Shown here piece by piece: positions 37,880 to 50,689 of a DNA stretch of 64,000 nt. Position numbers and translations under genes: made by a program. The notes beneath the pieces were generated by a model. It saw only the letters and a list, made by a program, of their open reading frames with translations, searched no databases and was not told the origin of the DNA. Source of the stretch: Oxytricha trifallax (lineage: Eukaryota > Ciliophora > Spirotrichea > Sporadotrichida > Oxytrichidae); contig ARYC01000557.1 of NCBI GenBank assembly GCA_000711775.1, positions 53,379 to 117,378 of the forward strand, written 5' to 3'. The first letter of the stretch is position 1. Each line of letters starts with the position of its first letter.

Positions 37880-39110
37880 GCAGATTGTTATTATTAATTT
37901 GCTTTCACTTCTAATTTAATAATTCTTAAACTATGATTGTCTGATTCAGTTAGTGCATACTTATTGCCTTTTTCTATTTCTACAATTCCATAGGGGAAAT
38001 TGAAGAAAAAAATGAAAAAGATTTTTTAATTATTAACTTAAAAACCATGAATTAAAATTAAGCAGGGCAGTCTTGCTGTCTCCATCTCTCAAACCATTTT
38101 TACTTTCAAACCCACCACAAAGAGTAAACATCTACTTGCTGTTTAAATCCACTACTCTTATGCAGTCATTCAGTTCAGTAATAAATAATAAGCAATTTTC
38201 ATTTGACTGGCTAAATATAACTTTCTAGGGGAAGTTAAGCTTAGTTTTTACTAAGGCCCCATCTTAGTGTCCAGGATCCCCTATGATTCCAGAGCCGCAA
38301 AGAGTTGAAGTAACTTAAAGTGTTTCAAGATCTATCAACCTGATTCTGTGATTATAAGTATCAGCTACGATTAGTGCTCCTGTCAGTTATATTCCAGTAT
38401 TGTTGCTGTTTTGAGAGGAAGTCTGAGATAAGCGTTTGTCAAGCTTTGGGTTAGTGTAGGGGTTTTAGGGGTCAAAATTTATCTCCAGTTTATGGTAAAT
38501 ATCTTGAGGGAGAAAAACTATACCGTCTGGATGATCAAAGAGAGCATGAGTTATAGAATTACCATCCTTGAAGCCAAAAATCTTTTAATTTCCTGCAATA
38601 AGATGTGATAAAGTTAAAAAAGTTTGAAAATATTGTTCTTTATACTGAGATATATATTTTTCATTATAAAATGTGAAGTACAATTTTCAAGATCCAAGTA
38701 AACAACGGCAGATTAAGTAGTTACAAATATATTTCCCTTTTAATCTAATGCAAGTCCTCTAGGTTCATCAAGCAGTGTTTATGACAATTAACATCCCACT
38801 TGTATCTTCCCTCTATAAAAATAATATTGATAAGTCTTTGTAAAGAATAATTCTGAATCTTACTTTTGAAGGTGATCACCAGCGATAGTAGAACAAATCA
38901 AATTGTCAATGTCAATAATTCTCACACAATTGTGATCTGTATCAGCAACGAATATATAACACTCGTCCTTTGAAAAAGCTAGTCCATGTGGTTGATTAAA
39001 AACGCATTAACTACACGTATAAAAATTATAAGAACATCTGAAAATGTTTGTTTTTTTATTTAAAACAATCTAAATGAAAACTTACTTATGCATTCCATCG
39101 ATTGTAGTAA
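37880..39110 (-). CDS. NHL-repeat (beta-propeller) protein
   Basis: Minus-strand segments contain successive NHL-type repeats: FNQPHGLAFSKDECYIFVAD and CVRIIDIDNLICSTIAG (about 39000-38875), LLDEPRGLALDQKGNIFVTT (38800-38680), HPDGIVFLPQDIYHKLEINF and ALIVADTYNHRIRLIDLETL (38580-38230), NDCIRVVDLNSKQMFTLCGG with GLRDGDSKTALLNF (38195-38045), and FNFPYGIVEIEKGNKYALTE (38000-37885). The P-x-G-(I/L)-A and N-R-I-R-x-(I/V)-D patterns are those of NHL repeats, which fold as a beta-propeller and usually bind protein or RNA. IESs are short and AT-rich. Neither terminus was fixed; no extra catalytic or RING domain was seen. Confidence 0.8.
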
Positions 39111-39129
39111 AGCTTTATTTTAAATTTTA

Positions 39130-40260
39130 TTAACCTTCATTTTATAAACTGTTTGCACTATATGGAACTCCAAAAGCACCTTTCAAAGTATAATCTCTCG
39201 AATCAATCAACAAAATCTAATTGTTCCCCAAATTGCCAATTACAAATAAGTTTCTTGCTTTTGAGTATAATATATCAGAGGGGGATTCTAATAGCAGTTT
39301 CTTTGCATTATTATTACTGTTTTAAACAATGTTTTCTGTAAATTTTGAATGAGTTAATGATAACTTAGCTTTATGAATTTTAAGAAATATATTGTCATTA
39401 AAATACAGTATTTCTAACATAGAACACTACTATGAAATTTATTGAACTTACAAAGGTTTTTTGCAAGGATTGTTTACACTTATACTTTTGCGTGTTGATA
39501 CTGTAATAATGATGGTTATATGAGAGCTTAGGTCATTTTTTTTCCAGAAGTTTTTATCTTTAATTTATAATTTATAATTAATTTTACTGTTAATTTAATT
39601 TCAGATTGCTCGAATTAATTAACAATTAATTTTTTATTAGAAATAAATTGAATATAAGAAACTATTTTACTGTTTTTGATCAGAATAATACTAATAAATA
39701 AATTATATAATAATCCAAAATTATTATAAATCCATATAATAAAAATGAGTATATTTGACATTTTAAGTAACCTATATCTGCAAATAAGTGATATAATTTA
39801 ACAAGGGTTTTCATCATTGAAATCAAAGAATAATTTACAATAAAAATGGGAGTATAAAGTATTTCTCATTAAAAAATACTTGAAATTTAAATTATTTTAA
39901 ATTTATTTTTATAGCATATTAAAATTACTTATATTTATGGTTTTAAGATTTATAAAAATAGTTAATTACCTGATAATTAAATATATATTTCACCTAAATA
40001 AAGTAAATCTTTATTTGAAGACAACTCTTATGATGGGGAAGCCCTCGCTTTTTTAATAGTAAATGTGATAATATTTCTTGTAACTTTGGTAACTACTGGT
40101 ATTGTACTTGGCATATTAATTTCAAAACTTGATAAATAACCTCTAAAAAAGAAATTTATTGTATTAATTTTTTCTCTTTATAAAGTTGTAGTCATTTTCG
40201 ATCAAATCATTGAATAGTCCATTTTTATAATGTAAATTTCAAATAAATCTCAATAAAATT
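39130..40260. other. AT-rich intergenic DNA
   Basis: No coding island of quality. A plus-strand reading at 39153-39341 lies in a region with ordinary AT-rich composition and is not supported. Confidence 0.5.
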
Positions 40261-40265
40261 TAATG

Positions 40266-40490
40266 AATTATAAGAAATGCTCAAGATTGATCTTACTATC
40301 TTCAATTGGCAATTTCACGTTTTGCATGATAATGTGCTTCCAGTAAATAGCATACAACGGTTGCCTCCTAAACCCCCTCACACCCCCCTGCCAATCGAAG
40401 TTTTTCTCCCAATTAAGCTGCTTCTCTGGCTTCACTATGTTGCTAGTATGTGAGCCCCTTGCAATCCTACCATACATTATGAGATCTATA
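40266..40490 (-). CDS. Minus-strand MDS, unknown protein
   Basis: Open segment reading DLIMYGRIARGSHTSNIV and NWEKNFDWQGGVRGFRRQPL, then INLEHFLQFIKFY and TGA. W, R and G content argues for real coding on this strand; the plus strand is hydrophobic and poorer. It lies 17 bp from a plus-strand MDS, so the two strands are interleaved here. Confidence 0.55.
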
Positions 40491-40506
40491 AGATTGAGAA
40501 CTATTA

Positions 40507-40735
40507 TGAAAGCGCAGCAGTATTTCGTGCTACACTAAGAGAAACCGAAGAAATCGATTAAGTGGATCTCTGAAAAGTATCTAATTAGGATTATTGTCAT
40601 ATGGGTTGGGCTACTGGTCACTATATGCCTTGTGTTTTATTTTATGCATTTCGCCAGTATTCAAGTCATTGTAATTGCTCCCTCATATATAATAAAATAG
40701 TATAGGTACACTGATGAGAGTTTTATAAAAAATTA
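40507..40735 (+). CDS. N-terminal MDS of a membrane protein
   Basis: ATG at 40507 begins MKAQQYFVLHQEKPKKSIKW, a basic cytosolic start, followed by a strong transmembrane segment (LIRIIVIWVGLLVTICLVFY) and then YIIKQYRYTDESF. It ends in AT-rich DNA. The signal-anchor layout suggests a type II or multi-pass protein. Continuation may be in the plus-strand segments downstream, but no pointer was matched. Confidence 0.6.
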
Positions 40736-40969
40736 ATGTCAAATTTTATCTACATTTCTTTATAGAAAAAATATAGAAAATTCATATAACGTATCAGTAT
40801 GCTATGTTGACAATATGTCAAGTGTTATCACAAGTCAAAGCATTCATGATAACGTAGAAACACATACAAATTTATCAATTACTTGGATACTTTTCGTGAC
40901 TTACCTAGAATTAAATTTTAAAGTAAAAATTATAATCTAAAATTAACTTCAATTAAATTGCACAAAATT

Positions 40970-41165
40970 TTATTCATCAATATAGAATGCTTTTTCTTTA
41001 TGTTTGCAATATACACCATAAGAAATATCAGCAAAGTTTTTAGCATTTAGAGGGAAATAATCACGGTGTTTTTGGTTTGGATGAGTATGAGCTTTTTAGG
41101 TCTTGGAATCTTCATATTTTCAACTGATTCCAAAAGCTGGTAGATTTCTTCTATCATATTAAAAC
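40970..41165 (-). CDS. Minus-strand MDS between plus-strand MDSs
   Basis: Reads NMIEEIYQLLESVENMKIPR (41150-41090) and, in another frame, KAHTHPNQKHRDYFPLNAKN followed by FADISYGVYCKHKEKAFYID (41105-40970). The second is clearly protein-like. Both may belong with 40266-40490. The frame change could be a pointer junction. Confidence 0.5.
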
Positions 41166-41239
41166 CTAAATTTTTAGCTTAATATAACCTGTAAAACTGG
41201 ATAAAGCATGTTATCAATTTATTAATGAATATTGGTGTT

Positions 41240-42476
41240 AAGAAACCTGTGCATATGTTTGATTTCAACAATCCCTCCAATCAGAGAGACTTTCCAGCAT
41301 GAAAAAAAGTGTGCTATAGGGGGAATCTTAGACCTATCAAAGTCCAACAACGATGCGACCTCACTCTTTGATAATTCTCTGAAGCCACTGATGATGTCTC
41401 AGCTTGGAGCCATGAACATGTCCATCATCAATAATGACGCACTCACTTACGAATACTTCAATAAGTTCCTGGAGATGCAGTACTAGGACTTCATTGAGAT
41501 ATAGAGATGCTACGCTCTCTTTGGAGATATCAATATATTTAGATATTATTATATAAAAAGATATAGAATTTAGATATAAATTATAAACATATGAGGCAAA
41601 TTGCTTTACAAATAATATAATTTAATATATTTAACAGAAAGATATACAAGTACTAAAATAAACTAGAAATTGCTGGTAAATTACAAGACAGCAAGTCTAG
41701 TAAGAAAATATTTTTTATTTTTTGGAGTTTCTTCTGTAATTTTAAAAAAGTAAAATTCTCATATTTTCATATTCTCAATATTATTTTATTTAAGTTAGAA
41801 AATGCAAAAGATAATATCAAAAAAGCGCATTGAATTGCTTGACCTCGCTTTCTCAATAAGATTTCTATATTTCACAGATGGATAAGATCTGAAATTGAGT
41901 TGTGTCCCTCATAAGATAATTTTGGCTTTTACTCCGAAAATTAACAATGTCATCGGCCTGAAGAACAAATTAGATGGCATTATTGGTGTAAGTTAGAATA
42001 ATGAGAACAACAACTAGGATGAAGATGATGATGAGTATGACTCAGATGAAAATGTGCCGTAATTTGTGAAGATAGAGGAGGATAGTGATGATGAAGATCC
42101 ATTTGATGGAGAACCCAAAGGAATGGATCTAAATAGACTAATCAGAGATAAAACTCTAACTAATAACAATATCAGTCAGCCTTTTAACGCCTCAGACGAC
42201 ACTAACCAATAGCAGCACCTCTCAAAAACCTACAATTCCCCAAACAAAGCCTTTTTCGTTAATAACAACCAACATCTATCAATTTCTGATTTTGATGAGA
42301 TCGTGAATGAATCGCTGTTTATTGAGCTGTACGCTTGGGTTTAGCAGTAATTACTGCCAATTTTTGAGAGTTTCAAGCGCAATCGTTAATTCAGTGAAAT
42401 GGAGGACTTGCGGAGGTTTTAGAAAATGCTCAGAGAAGTGCTTGAAGATGCTGGCTTAGTCGAGGGAAACTTTTGA
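41240..42476 (+). CDS. Acidic plus-strand protein gene, two or more MDSs
   Basis: MDS one, 41270-41545, reads IPPIRETFQHEKKCAIGGIL, SLKPLMMSQLGAMNMSIINN and YEYFNKFLEMQYQDFIEIQR. MDS two, 41805-42476, reads KMQKIISKKRIELLDLAFSI, an acidic stretch (DEDDDEYDSDENVP; EEDSDDEDPFDGEP), then ISDFDEIVNESLFIELYAWV and LRRFQKMLREVLEDAGLVEG, ending NF and TGA (42474-42476). The two may be parts of the membrane-protein gene that starts at 40507; the joins were not resolved. No catalytic motif is recognised. Confidence 0.7.
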
Positions 42477-42620
42477 ATTCTATGTATCTCTTAATATTCG
42501 TATCAAATTTTATTTCATTTATCATTACAATACTATATGTCACCATTCTTATTATCATATTATGATAAAGATAATTTAATTAGTTATAATTAAAATATAA
42601 TAAAATCTAAAACACAAATA

Positions 42621-44376
42621 ATGAACGATAGTGAATCCTAATAAAGTCTCTTTCAGAAACATGCACAACGAAAGTAGGCTTGATCCAAGTAAATTTCTGA
42701 GCAGTCCTCACAAAACAATTTTCCCTAAAGTATCAGTGATCAAAGCATGATATCCTCAACCTCATCAAATAGGCATTTGCAATAAGACTTAAAAAATGGC
42801 TTCATTGATTATAATTAACAATAGTAAAAATAATAGTAAAATCTGGTCTAACCTGCAGGGGGATAGAATAAAAAGTAATAGCCAAACGAATTGTAATTCG
42901 CTAAACAGCATACTTTTAATAATTAAAGCAAGGATTTACAAGAAATTAGTGATGGATCTCCTATAAGAAATAAAAACGTTTAGATTTTGGCAACGCGCAA
43001 GCAAAAGAAGCAAACTGCTCCATTATAATAGTAAAATTACGATAGAAACTTTATCAACTCAATTGAATATGATGGCATGGGAGCTGCGATAGATTATTAA
43101 AACAACAATGCTAATGACATCTCACTTGCTTAATTGATAAATAACACTAGTCTCTCCTAAAGTCATTTAATGTTAGATGAAGATCTAGGAGCTAATGATC
43201 ACCTCTAGCACAACACTTTCAACCCCAATTAAAGAGTGAATCTCAATTCTTACAATATCAGTGCAAGTCCCGGTATCAAGCAATTTCCTTAATAGTAGCA
43301 GTAGTAGCAATTTACTAATTAATTTAATGGAAGTATGGGTATTAGTGGGATGACCATGGGAGGTCCTAATTTCACTCAAAATAGTATAATTAACGGAAAT
43401 GTCATGATGAGATAAGATGAGCTGCTGAGCATGTCAATGGCCAGTTAGAATAATACTCTTAGCCAAAATAATCATTAATTCTAGGATACTTATCAGAGAG
43501 CAGGGGAGAGTGGTGGTTCGTCATAGATTCATAGTAAAAATGTCACATCAAATGATGTTTATGATTAGCTTAAAGGTAAACTTGTTTCGTAGATTACATT
43601 ATCATATAATCATTTTGCTCATTCTTAAGGAAATTCGATTGAAATCATAAGTTTTATCAGAGCAGAATTGCAGAAAGTGAAATTAGCAAAGAATGAAATG
43701 CAGCAATTTATGGACTCATAAGACCACGATAACAATTTCCTCTTGGACGACAATGATGAGTCGAGAGACCACCTAAATTTCATAAATGGCTTGAATGAGT
43801 CTCTGGATTCTAACTACCAGCACAAACCTAGTTAAATTGAACAGAAATACTAGTTTTTAATGCGTGGTCAGGTTTTTAAGACTTTAGATGCTCCAATTGT
43901 GAATTAGCAAGATATCAATCCTTTGGTAAACCTTATAGAATAAAATTATCGTTGATTTGAAAAATATGCAGTTGAAATTAATATGATATTGAACGATATG
44001 TATTTTGATTTTTCTTATAAGTCCTATAACTTCAATGATTAATTTTTTAAGTTTAAGTTTATCCAAAATGGGAAATAACAACTTTGTTACTTAGATAAAT
44101 TACCTGGAGTTAAACAACAAACTAATTGAGGAAGCTTACCACTTATCCAAGCGCAGAGAGTATGTGCAGCTTCACATGGAAGAGTCAGATCTTGCAATTT
44201 TGGATTTAGATAAGAAGAAAGCTCTCGCAGGATTGAATAATGATTAAAATGCTTAAAACATATCGCACAGTTTTAGCCACTAAAATAGCAATAATAATTT
44301 GAGAGGAAATATTCAATCTCGGAAACCCAGTTAACTACACACTAATCCTTTGAATGATAAACCTGTTTATTCGTGA
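42621..44376 (+). CDS. Q/N-rich protein of about 550 codons
   Basis: From 42621 the frame reads MNDSESQQSLFQKHAQRKQA, then TGA (42681-42683), then SKQISEQSSQNNFPQSISDQ in the same frame, so the start may instead be the in-frame Met at 42747 (MISSTSSNRHLQQDL). The body has long Q runs encoded by TAA/TAG/CAA and blocks such as YDGMGAAIDYQNNNANDISL and RAELQKVKLAKNEMQQFMDS. After LIEQNYR a TGA (43953-43955) is probably inside an IES of about 100 bp. Coding resumes as MGNNNFVTQINYLELNNKLI (44068), and the gene ends at TGA 44374-44376. Likely disordered with short coils; function unknown. Confidence 0.75.
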
Positions 44377-44432
44377 CTAAATTAAAAGAATTATTATATT
44401 TTATAAAAATTGCATCTATTAATCTAAGCATA

Positions 44433-45106
44433 TCTCAATGACTTTTAATTTCAAAATCGAGGGATGATATATAGACTTAAAACTTAATTTTGATTAGTTT
44501 ATCAGCAACCAGGGGGAAGACAGATAAGAAGACATGGTAACATCAATAGACATAAATCTCCTAACAAACAACGACAGACTGACTGTATCAATTCCCAACT
44601 ACGACAATCACTACAGATTGTACTTCGAAAATCCAGATGGTTTCGCTTAAAACCAGGAGATAAGACTCAATCAGAAAAAGATCTACACAAAGATCAATGA
44701 GGAGAAAAATGTAGAGTTTGAGAAGAGATTGTTTTAGTAGTTTAAGCGGATGAATGAGTGTGAGTAAGTAGACTTAATTGGCAAAGTTATACCTTAATTT
44801 GCTCAACAAATTATTAAAGATATAGTTTAAATGATTTTCATAGTGAAATTGTCTAGTATAAATCTGTTAAAAATGTTAAGAATGAAGATATTTATAAAAT
44901 TGCTGACTGCATGAGGGATTTGCAATAATTTAGATTGAAATATTGCGTGCTACTTGATAGAGTGAGAAAGTTCGCTCCATTACCATTCAGACAAACTCTC
45001 ACTCAAGATAAAATAATTGATTAGTTGGGAATATTAATGGATTTGAAAAGTAATGATTAACCTGGTTTATCATCAGCTTAGAATTAGAACATCCAAAATG
45101 TAATTA

Positions 45107-45194
<88 letters not shown>

Positions 45195-46930
45195 TAAAGC
45201 TTATTGGAAATTAATACTGGGGCTAAAGCCACCAGAAATGAACTATAAAGTAAAGTTTTGTATTAATATTGATTTTTAAAAAATAATTTCAATTGACATT
45301 AAATTTTTATCAACATTATTAATAACTGCTTTTATATAGTGAATAATTTGAATTTGCTACACTATTATTTAAATATATTATAATGTAGCAGCACCCTTGA
45401 AATAGATGTCAACTTTAAACAAGAAACAAAAGTCTAACCAATAGAATGATTAAAACTAGCCAATTCAAACCCAAAAAACTTAAAAATCTTCCAATTAAAC
45501 TCCCACTCCCACAGCCACAACTAATTTCAAGGATGATGATTCGATCAGAGAAATTCAAAGAATTAAGGAGCAACTGGGTGGGGCTGAGTAAAAGCTTAAA
45601 GATGCTTAGTTACAGAGGTTGCAGGAGAAAGTCAAGGGGTTCGCATAAACTGAGAAGCATCTTAGAATCTAGTTAACATAATTAATTATATGCATTGATA
45701 GTCTTAGCAGTTATTCTTTTTTTTGTAGAACTATAAATAATTTCTAATCGAAAATATCCCAACACATATATAATCACAAAATATCAATTAATTTTGTATG
45801 TTAAATCTAGATAAGTGAAATTGAGCAGAGAGATGAGAGCCTAATAAATAAAATTGAAAATGCGATATGTTTCGGGAAAGTAATGGTTACAAGCAAGCCC
45901 TTAATAATAAGGTCGCTTGCTGGAATATAGTCAAGTGTCTAGTATAATGCAATTGATAAACCTTTTTAAGCAGGTTATTCATCAAATATTTTAAACATTA
46001 AAATTTAAGTTACATATCTAAATGCTTGCGATACTAATTGAAATGTGAGTTATAAATAATAATAATAATTACATATATATTAAAATATCGATTAAAGTAC
46101 GATTAATGGTGGAAGCAGTAATCTCGGTGGCGTAAATGGCATAGATGGGGTACCTAGTTCTAATCTATAATTCTAAATTAAATCTCAAGCGTAGTTTCCA
46201 CTTAAATCAATATAATATATAAATAAAATCAAGGGATGAAGGAATAAAAAGATATGAGTCTGCTTGAAAGACTAGACTAGTCGATTGGTCTGCTGCTTGA
46301 ACAAGAATTCAATGAACTCTACAATGAATTGAAAGGATACAAACTCAACTTGCAGTCTAGGTTCTGCCTTCTCACTGAAGAACATATCATCTTTTATTAT
46401 TTATTTTCAATTTTTTAATATTTATTATCAAAATTTTTTGTAATTATAGGAAGTCAGGCATTTATATAAATAAAATTTAGAAAGTAAAAAAGAATACTAA
46501 CCACTAAATTAGTCATAATTTGCTAAATATAAATTGATTTTTGATCTTTTACAATGACATACACATGCTGAATGAACACGCTAGATTCTATTTATCATCT
46601 CTAGATTTCGTTGACTTAGGCATAGTCTTGCAAAATAACCAATTTTAAATCAATTTTGATCCAAATTTTAATAGTAATAATATGCTTATATAAAAATAGT
46701 AAGTTAAGATTTTATTCACAGACCCTATACATAATTTACATATAACCAGGTAAATAAGAGAGTATTCTTTATGAAAATGGTGCATTAAAATGTGGAGGAG
46801 AAACAAAGAGAGGTGTTCTTAATTAGCTTATATGAGGACTAGATATACAAGTGGGATAACACTCTTGAACCCAGTGATGATATTAAGTTCCAAGATAGAA
46901 GCTTCAAACTTATCAATAAGTGTATACAAA
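44433..46930 (+). CDS. Multi-MDS plus-strand gene, coiled-coil protein
   Basis: MDSs: 44433-44825 (MVTSIDINLLTNNDRLTVSI, YRLYFENPDGFAQNQEIRLN), 44830-45100 (KNEDIYKIADCMRDLQQFRL, RKFAPLPFRQTLTQDKIIDQ), 45420-45690 (FKDDDSIREIQRIKEQLGGA, coil), 45820-45960 (ISEIEQRDESLINKIE; then FRESNGYKQALNNKVACWNI), 46095-46190 (INGGSSNLGGVNGIDGVPSS), 46230-46395 (MSLLERLDQSIGLLLEQEFN), 46560-46680 (FYNDIHMLNEHARFYLSSLD) and 46745-46925 (VHQNVEEKQREVFLISLYED). One spacer carries a long (ATT)n array. No TGA end was identified. Linkage of all segments into one gene is inferred from strand, order and style. Confidence 0.65.
45108..45194. repeat. (ATT)n microsatellite, about 29 units
   Basis: Uninterrupted ATT repeats of about 87 bp inside an IES between two MDSs of the coiled-coil gene. 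Confidence 0.97.
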
Positions 46931-46951
46931 TATATATATATATATATATAT
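46928..46951. repeat. (TA)n tract
   Basis: About eleven TA units directly after the last plus-strand MDS. Confidence 0.9.
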
Positions 46952-47139
46952 TCACTTGATAAACTTATAAATTAGTTCCAAAAAACAAGATGTTTGAAAT
47001 ATTTTATAATTTATTTATAAACTAAATCAATGTAAATGAAGCAAGCAATCAATGCAATAAAGAAATTTTATAAGAGGATCAAAGTGATTAAATTATATTT
47101 CATAATTATTAAATAAAGAAATTGATTATTAATCTTTAA

Positions 47140-49010
47140 TCAAATTTGTATTTTCTTCTATAACCCTTTGATAAGTGCTATTTTAGGATCATTGATTAGA
47201 GTCATAACTGTCTGTAAATTTGTTAAGAACTGATGCATCTCTTCCAAGTTTGCAGCTTCTAGATCCAAGCTTCGTTTGCTTTTTTATTCAAGAATAAATT
47301 ATATATAACGACAAAATTTATGAAATTTATCAATACGGAAAATTATTATGACAAATAAAGTCTTTGTAATTTTGCTTGTATGAATTGAAAGCGAAAGTTA
47401 AATCTGCAAATCAGTAGAACCTTTAAATCTTTTAAATTTCTTAGTTTCTCTACCAAGTGTGATTTTTGTGATATCCTTTATTAAAATGTAGCTTTTTGAT
47501 TTATTGCCACCAGGGTCCTTCCAGCAAAGCCTCTTCCCATTTTCAAATAAGAATACATGACGGTTTTTAGGTTAACCCATAGCTCCATATTTCAAGAAAG
47601 TTGTGCCCAATGAGAGCTCTTTAAATGCTTTGATGTATTCTTGAGTCATTTATTATCTTTCTAAAGTGCGTTTCTGCTACTCAATCTAAAAGAAATTGAT
47701 AAAAAAACAATATTTAAGACATCATCGTTAATTTATGACTTTATATTGAATGCTTTTATCCCTTTCTTGCTGATCTTGTAGTTACATCTTGAGTTTGATT
47801 TTCTGCTAGACATTATTATTCATTTCTTCCATTGCTCTCTGAATATCCTCCGTGCCACTAATGTCTTAGAGATGCATCATAATTTTGTCATTTGGAGTTG
47901 GGGGGTCAACTGTGAGACCCACTTCTTCAAGTCTTCTTGATTGTTTCACAAGGTTGTCTTAGAACTGCCTTTCTATATGCATCATGTCTGAGTTATATCC
48001 AGGGGAACTTTACAGAACAGTGCCTGTTTCATCATACTGTTAAGTGCACAATTCTTATAATTAATTTACTTAATAAATCAAGAATTGAGAGAGCTATAAT
48101 AGCACAATCTAAAATTATATAAATAAGTAGCATTTCCACCATTTAGCATGCGTTAAATTGCAGTTTAATTTCCATCATCTGAGAGCATCGTGGCTTTCCT
48201 AAATCTATTATTTCGATTAACACCTCCCTTAAAAGCTGATCCTTGATTTGGGAAATCTCCTCTAGTCTACCCATAGTAATTTGTGTTCTCACTTTCGTCA
48301 TTTTATTGTTAAATTTAATCAGTAGAATATAAAAATATACACATGAAAGAACGTTAATAATTAATATGAATTAAGTCATTGGATAGATGTGATTTGTCGT
48401 CATCTTCATAGTCATTAGAAGCTCTTATATTTGACATCCCTGCTTTCAATAATCTGCTTTTGATAAGTTTGAATATAAACAATGTAAATGCAATTAATAT
48501 TTAGTATTTTTATAAGAAATGAATGCTTGAATTGATTAAAATTTATCAATTCTTAGATAGGCAAAATATATTTTTATTTATTATGCTTCAGATGTTAAAT
48601 TAATTGAATTTAATAAGCTTTGTAAATGATATATGGATGTCTCTTATATTTAAATAATATAATTCAATATTAATTATTTCACAATAAAAATAATAAAATA
48701 ATGCTATTTATTTGAGTCATTAACTAACACATAATTTTTATTTTTTATAAGAAAAATAATTTAAATTATTTAAATATTAAAAACTAATATTACGTTTTAA
48801 AAAATAATAAAATTTTTATATAGAGAATGCTATTTTAACTCAATTTTTGGATTTTAAATAAATAAAGATATATATTAGCATCTCAATTATGTTAAGTTCT
48901 GAAGAGGGAATGGTCTGGCACCTTTAATTTCAAATTTGTGTGCATATCTCTGGAATATTCTTCAAAATTTTGGAACTCTATTTTCTCAAATTCATCCTCG
49001 CCATCTGTGT
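47140..49010 (-). CDS. PH-like domain protein, multi-MDS
   Basis: N to C on the minus strand: a possible first piece, TDGEDEFEKIEFQNFEEYSR (49010-48895); MSNIRASNDYEDDDKSHLSN (ATG at 48437); YYGQTRGDFPNQGSAFKGGV (48290-48130); IERQFQDNLVKQSRRLEEVG and MHLQDISGTEDIQRAMEEMN (48035-47745, coil); TQEYIKAFKELSLGTTFLKY followed by GQPKNRHVFLFENGKRLCWK and YILIKDITKITLGRETKKFK (47700-47400, PH-like fold: FLKYG, PKxRxVxL, LxWK); and LEAANLEEMHQFLTNLQTVM ending QKKIQI and TGA (47290-47140). PH-like domains bind phosphoinositides or proteins at membranes. The PH assignment rests on pattern only. Confidence 0.7.
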
Positions 49011-49749
49011 TTTATTTTTAGGGCTCTAATATTTTTAATAAAATGAGTCAATTTAAATATTAATTATTATATAAAATTAAATACAATCAGTAAATCCAAC
49101 ACTATTTTTTCATAAATGCAATGAACTTATTTTCTAAAGCGCCTATGACTGGAAGAAACAGACCAAATGCTTTACCAGTTTGAGTGTGTCTACTTTTTTT
49201 AATAAAATTTATTATAAATTTCCTTAGTATTTATTATTTTAACAATTTATTAGAGTTGAAATTCTTATTAGGTGGGAATTTAATAAATTAATTTAAATTA
49301 TATAAGAATATACTTGTGAGAACATATTATAATTATATAATAATTTTATAAAATCAACTAAGGAGCGACTGTTAATTTTAGAGGGCTTGTATTAATAACA
49401 CAATTTTTCAAATATCTGCCCTCCCTCCATATTTCATAATACTTATAACTTTTATATTGCTTTTTTCTGCGTAAAACGCAATTTTATAGCAAAAGAGTCG
49501 TGAATTATTTATTAAATATGCAAAAAATTTCCATTCGAAAAGAAAAAAGACTTAATTAAAATAAGACGAAGATATTAAAAATAAAAAAGTAAGACTTACT
49601 TTAATTGCTTAGAAATGAGATTTTTAAAGAAAAGATATAATAAAAAAATTATTCAAAATGAGGAATTTATTCATTGCAATACTCAGGCAGGGATTATTGA
49701 ATGATTATAACTAAAATATATTTTGAAATGATAAGAAATCTATCACACT

Positions 49750-50600
49750 ATTATTTATGAATTAACTTGAGGACATATTCATCTCTGACTTTAGAGTATT
49801 AAGGTTGATACATATGGCTGACGTACTTATTTTTAATTTCTTCGATTGTTTTTTTTGTTAAATTTGGGTAAAAAAGACCATATCCACGTAAATATTCATT
49901 GTTCTCATTGAAGTAATAATATTTAAAATAGAATAATTTAATGATTGCTTTTATGCTGGTTTATAGAGGAATTTTGGGTTTTAATAATCCTTATAAAGCG
50001 TCGATGTGAATTATTTAAATTTTAGGAATTATTAATTAAAACTAAGTAATACTCAAGATGGTTGTCGAAATATTTCATCATTACAGAGTCTTATGCGTTT
50101 AAATGATAGATGAACTCTCTTTGCTCACCAAGTTTACATTTTTAGATTATAAGTTTGATTTAAAAAAGGGAAAATTAAATAATTCTCTCATTTAAAATTA
50201 AATAAAGTTGCGATTATACAATTAAAGGGATGGGATATCTTGGACTGCCATTCCCAAAGCCTGTATCTACAATGTATTTTTGAAATTCGTCTATGGTCAC
50301 AACTATAATTGCATGCTCAAATAACAACTTATTAATTAAATTGACACATTAAATGATAGATAGTCTTTATAACGGCTATTAGTCTATTATTGATACAGAT
50401 AGATATCTATTTATGCTTTTTTGTTTTTTACAAAAAACTTATCTGTAAATTCTTCAGTGGAACCTTTTAGGACTGCGCTCATAATACATTAAACATCAAA
50501 TCCCAGTTCCTTTAATACATAGTACATGATAGAGCAATGTTCATAGCACAACCCACCTTGTCTTTCAACTACCATTCTCTATGCATTAAATACAAAAAAC
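49750..50600 (-). CDS. Arylamine N-acetyltransferase paralogue A
   Basis: NAT enzymes move an acetyl group from acetyl-CoA to arylamines through a Cys-His-Asp triad. On the minus strand, RMVVERQGGLCYEHCSIMYY (about 50595-50540) has the RxGGxCYE block with the catalytic Cys, and LKELGFDVQCIMSAVLKG follows. HAIIVVTIDEFQKYIVDTGF (50315-50255) supplies the catalytic His and Asp. The C-terminal part reads YYFNENNEYLRGYGLFYPNL and YVSHMYQPQYSKVRDEYVLK (49930-49755). Short AT-rich IESs separate these. The N-terminal helical part is not certain; MPFESYEEYKMEQKKLIKLD (51065-50960) may belong. Confidence 0.85.
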
Positions 50601-50689
50601 ATAGAGATTCTTGGTTGTTAAGTAAAAATCTTAAAAAAAGTAGAGTTATAAAAAGATTGATTAAGGAAATCTAATTATTGTGTACTCCT

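Noticed and set aside
41040..41160. Plus-strand reading ELFRSWNLHIFN-TGA-FQKLVDFFYHIKT as another TGA=Trp case.
   Set aside because: The minus strand gives clearly better protein sequence (KAHTHPNQKHRDYFPLNAKN), so the plus reading is antisense.
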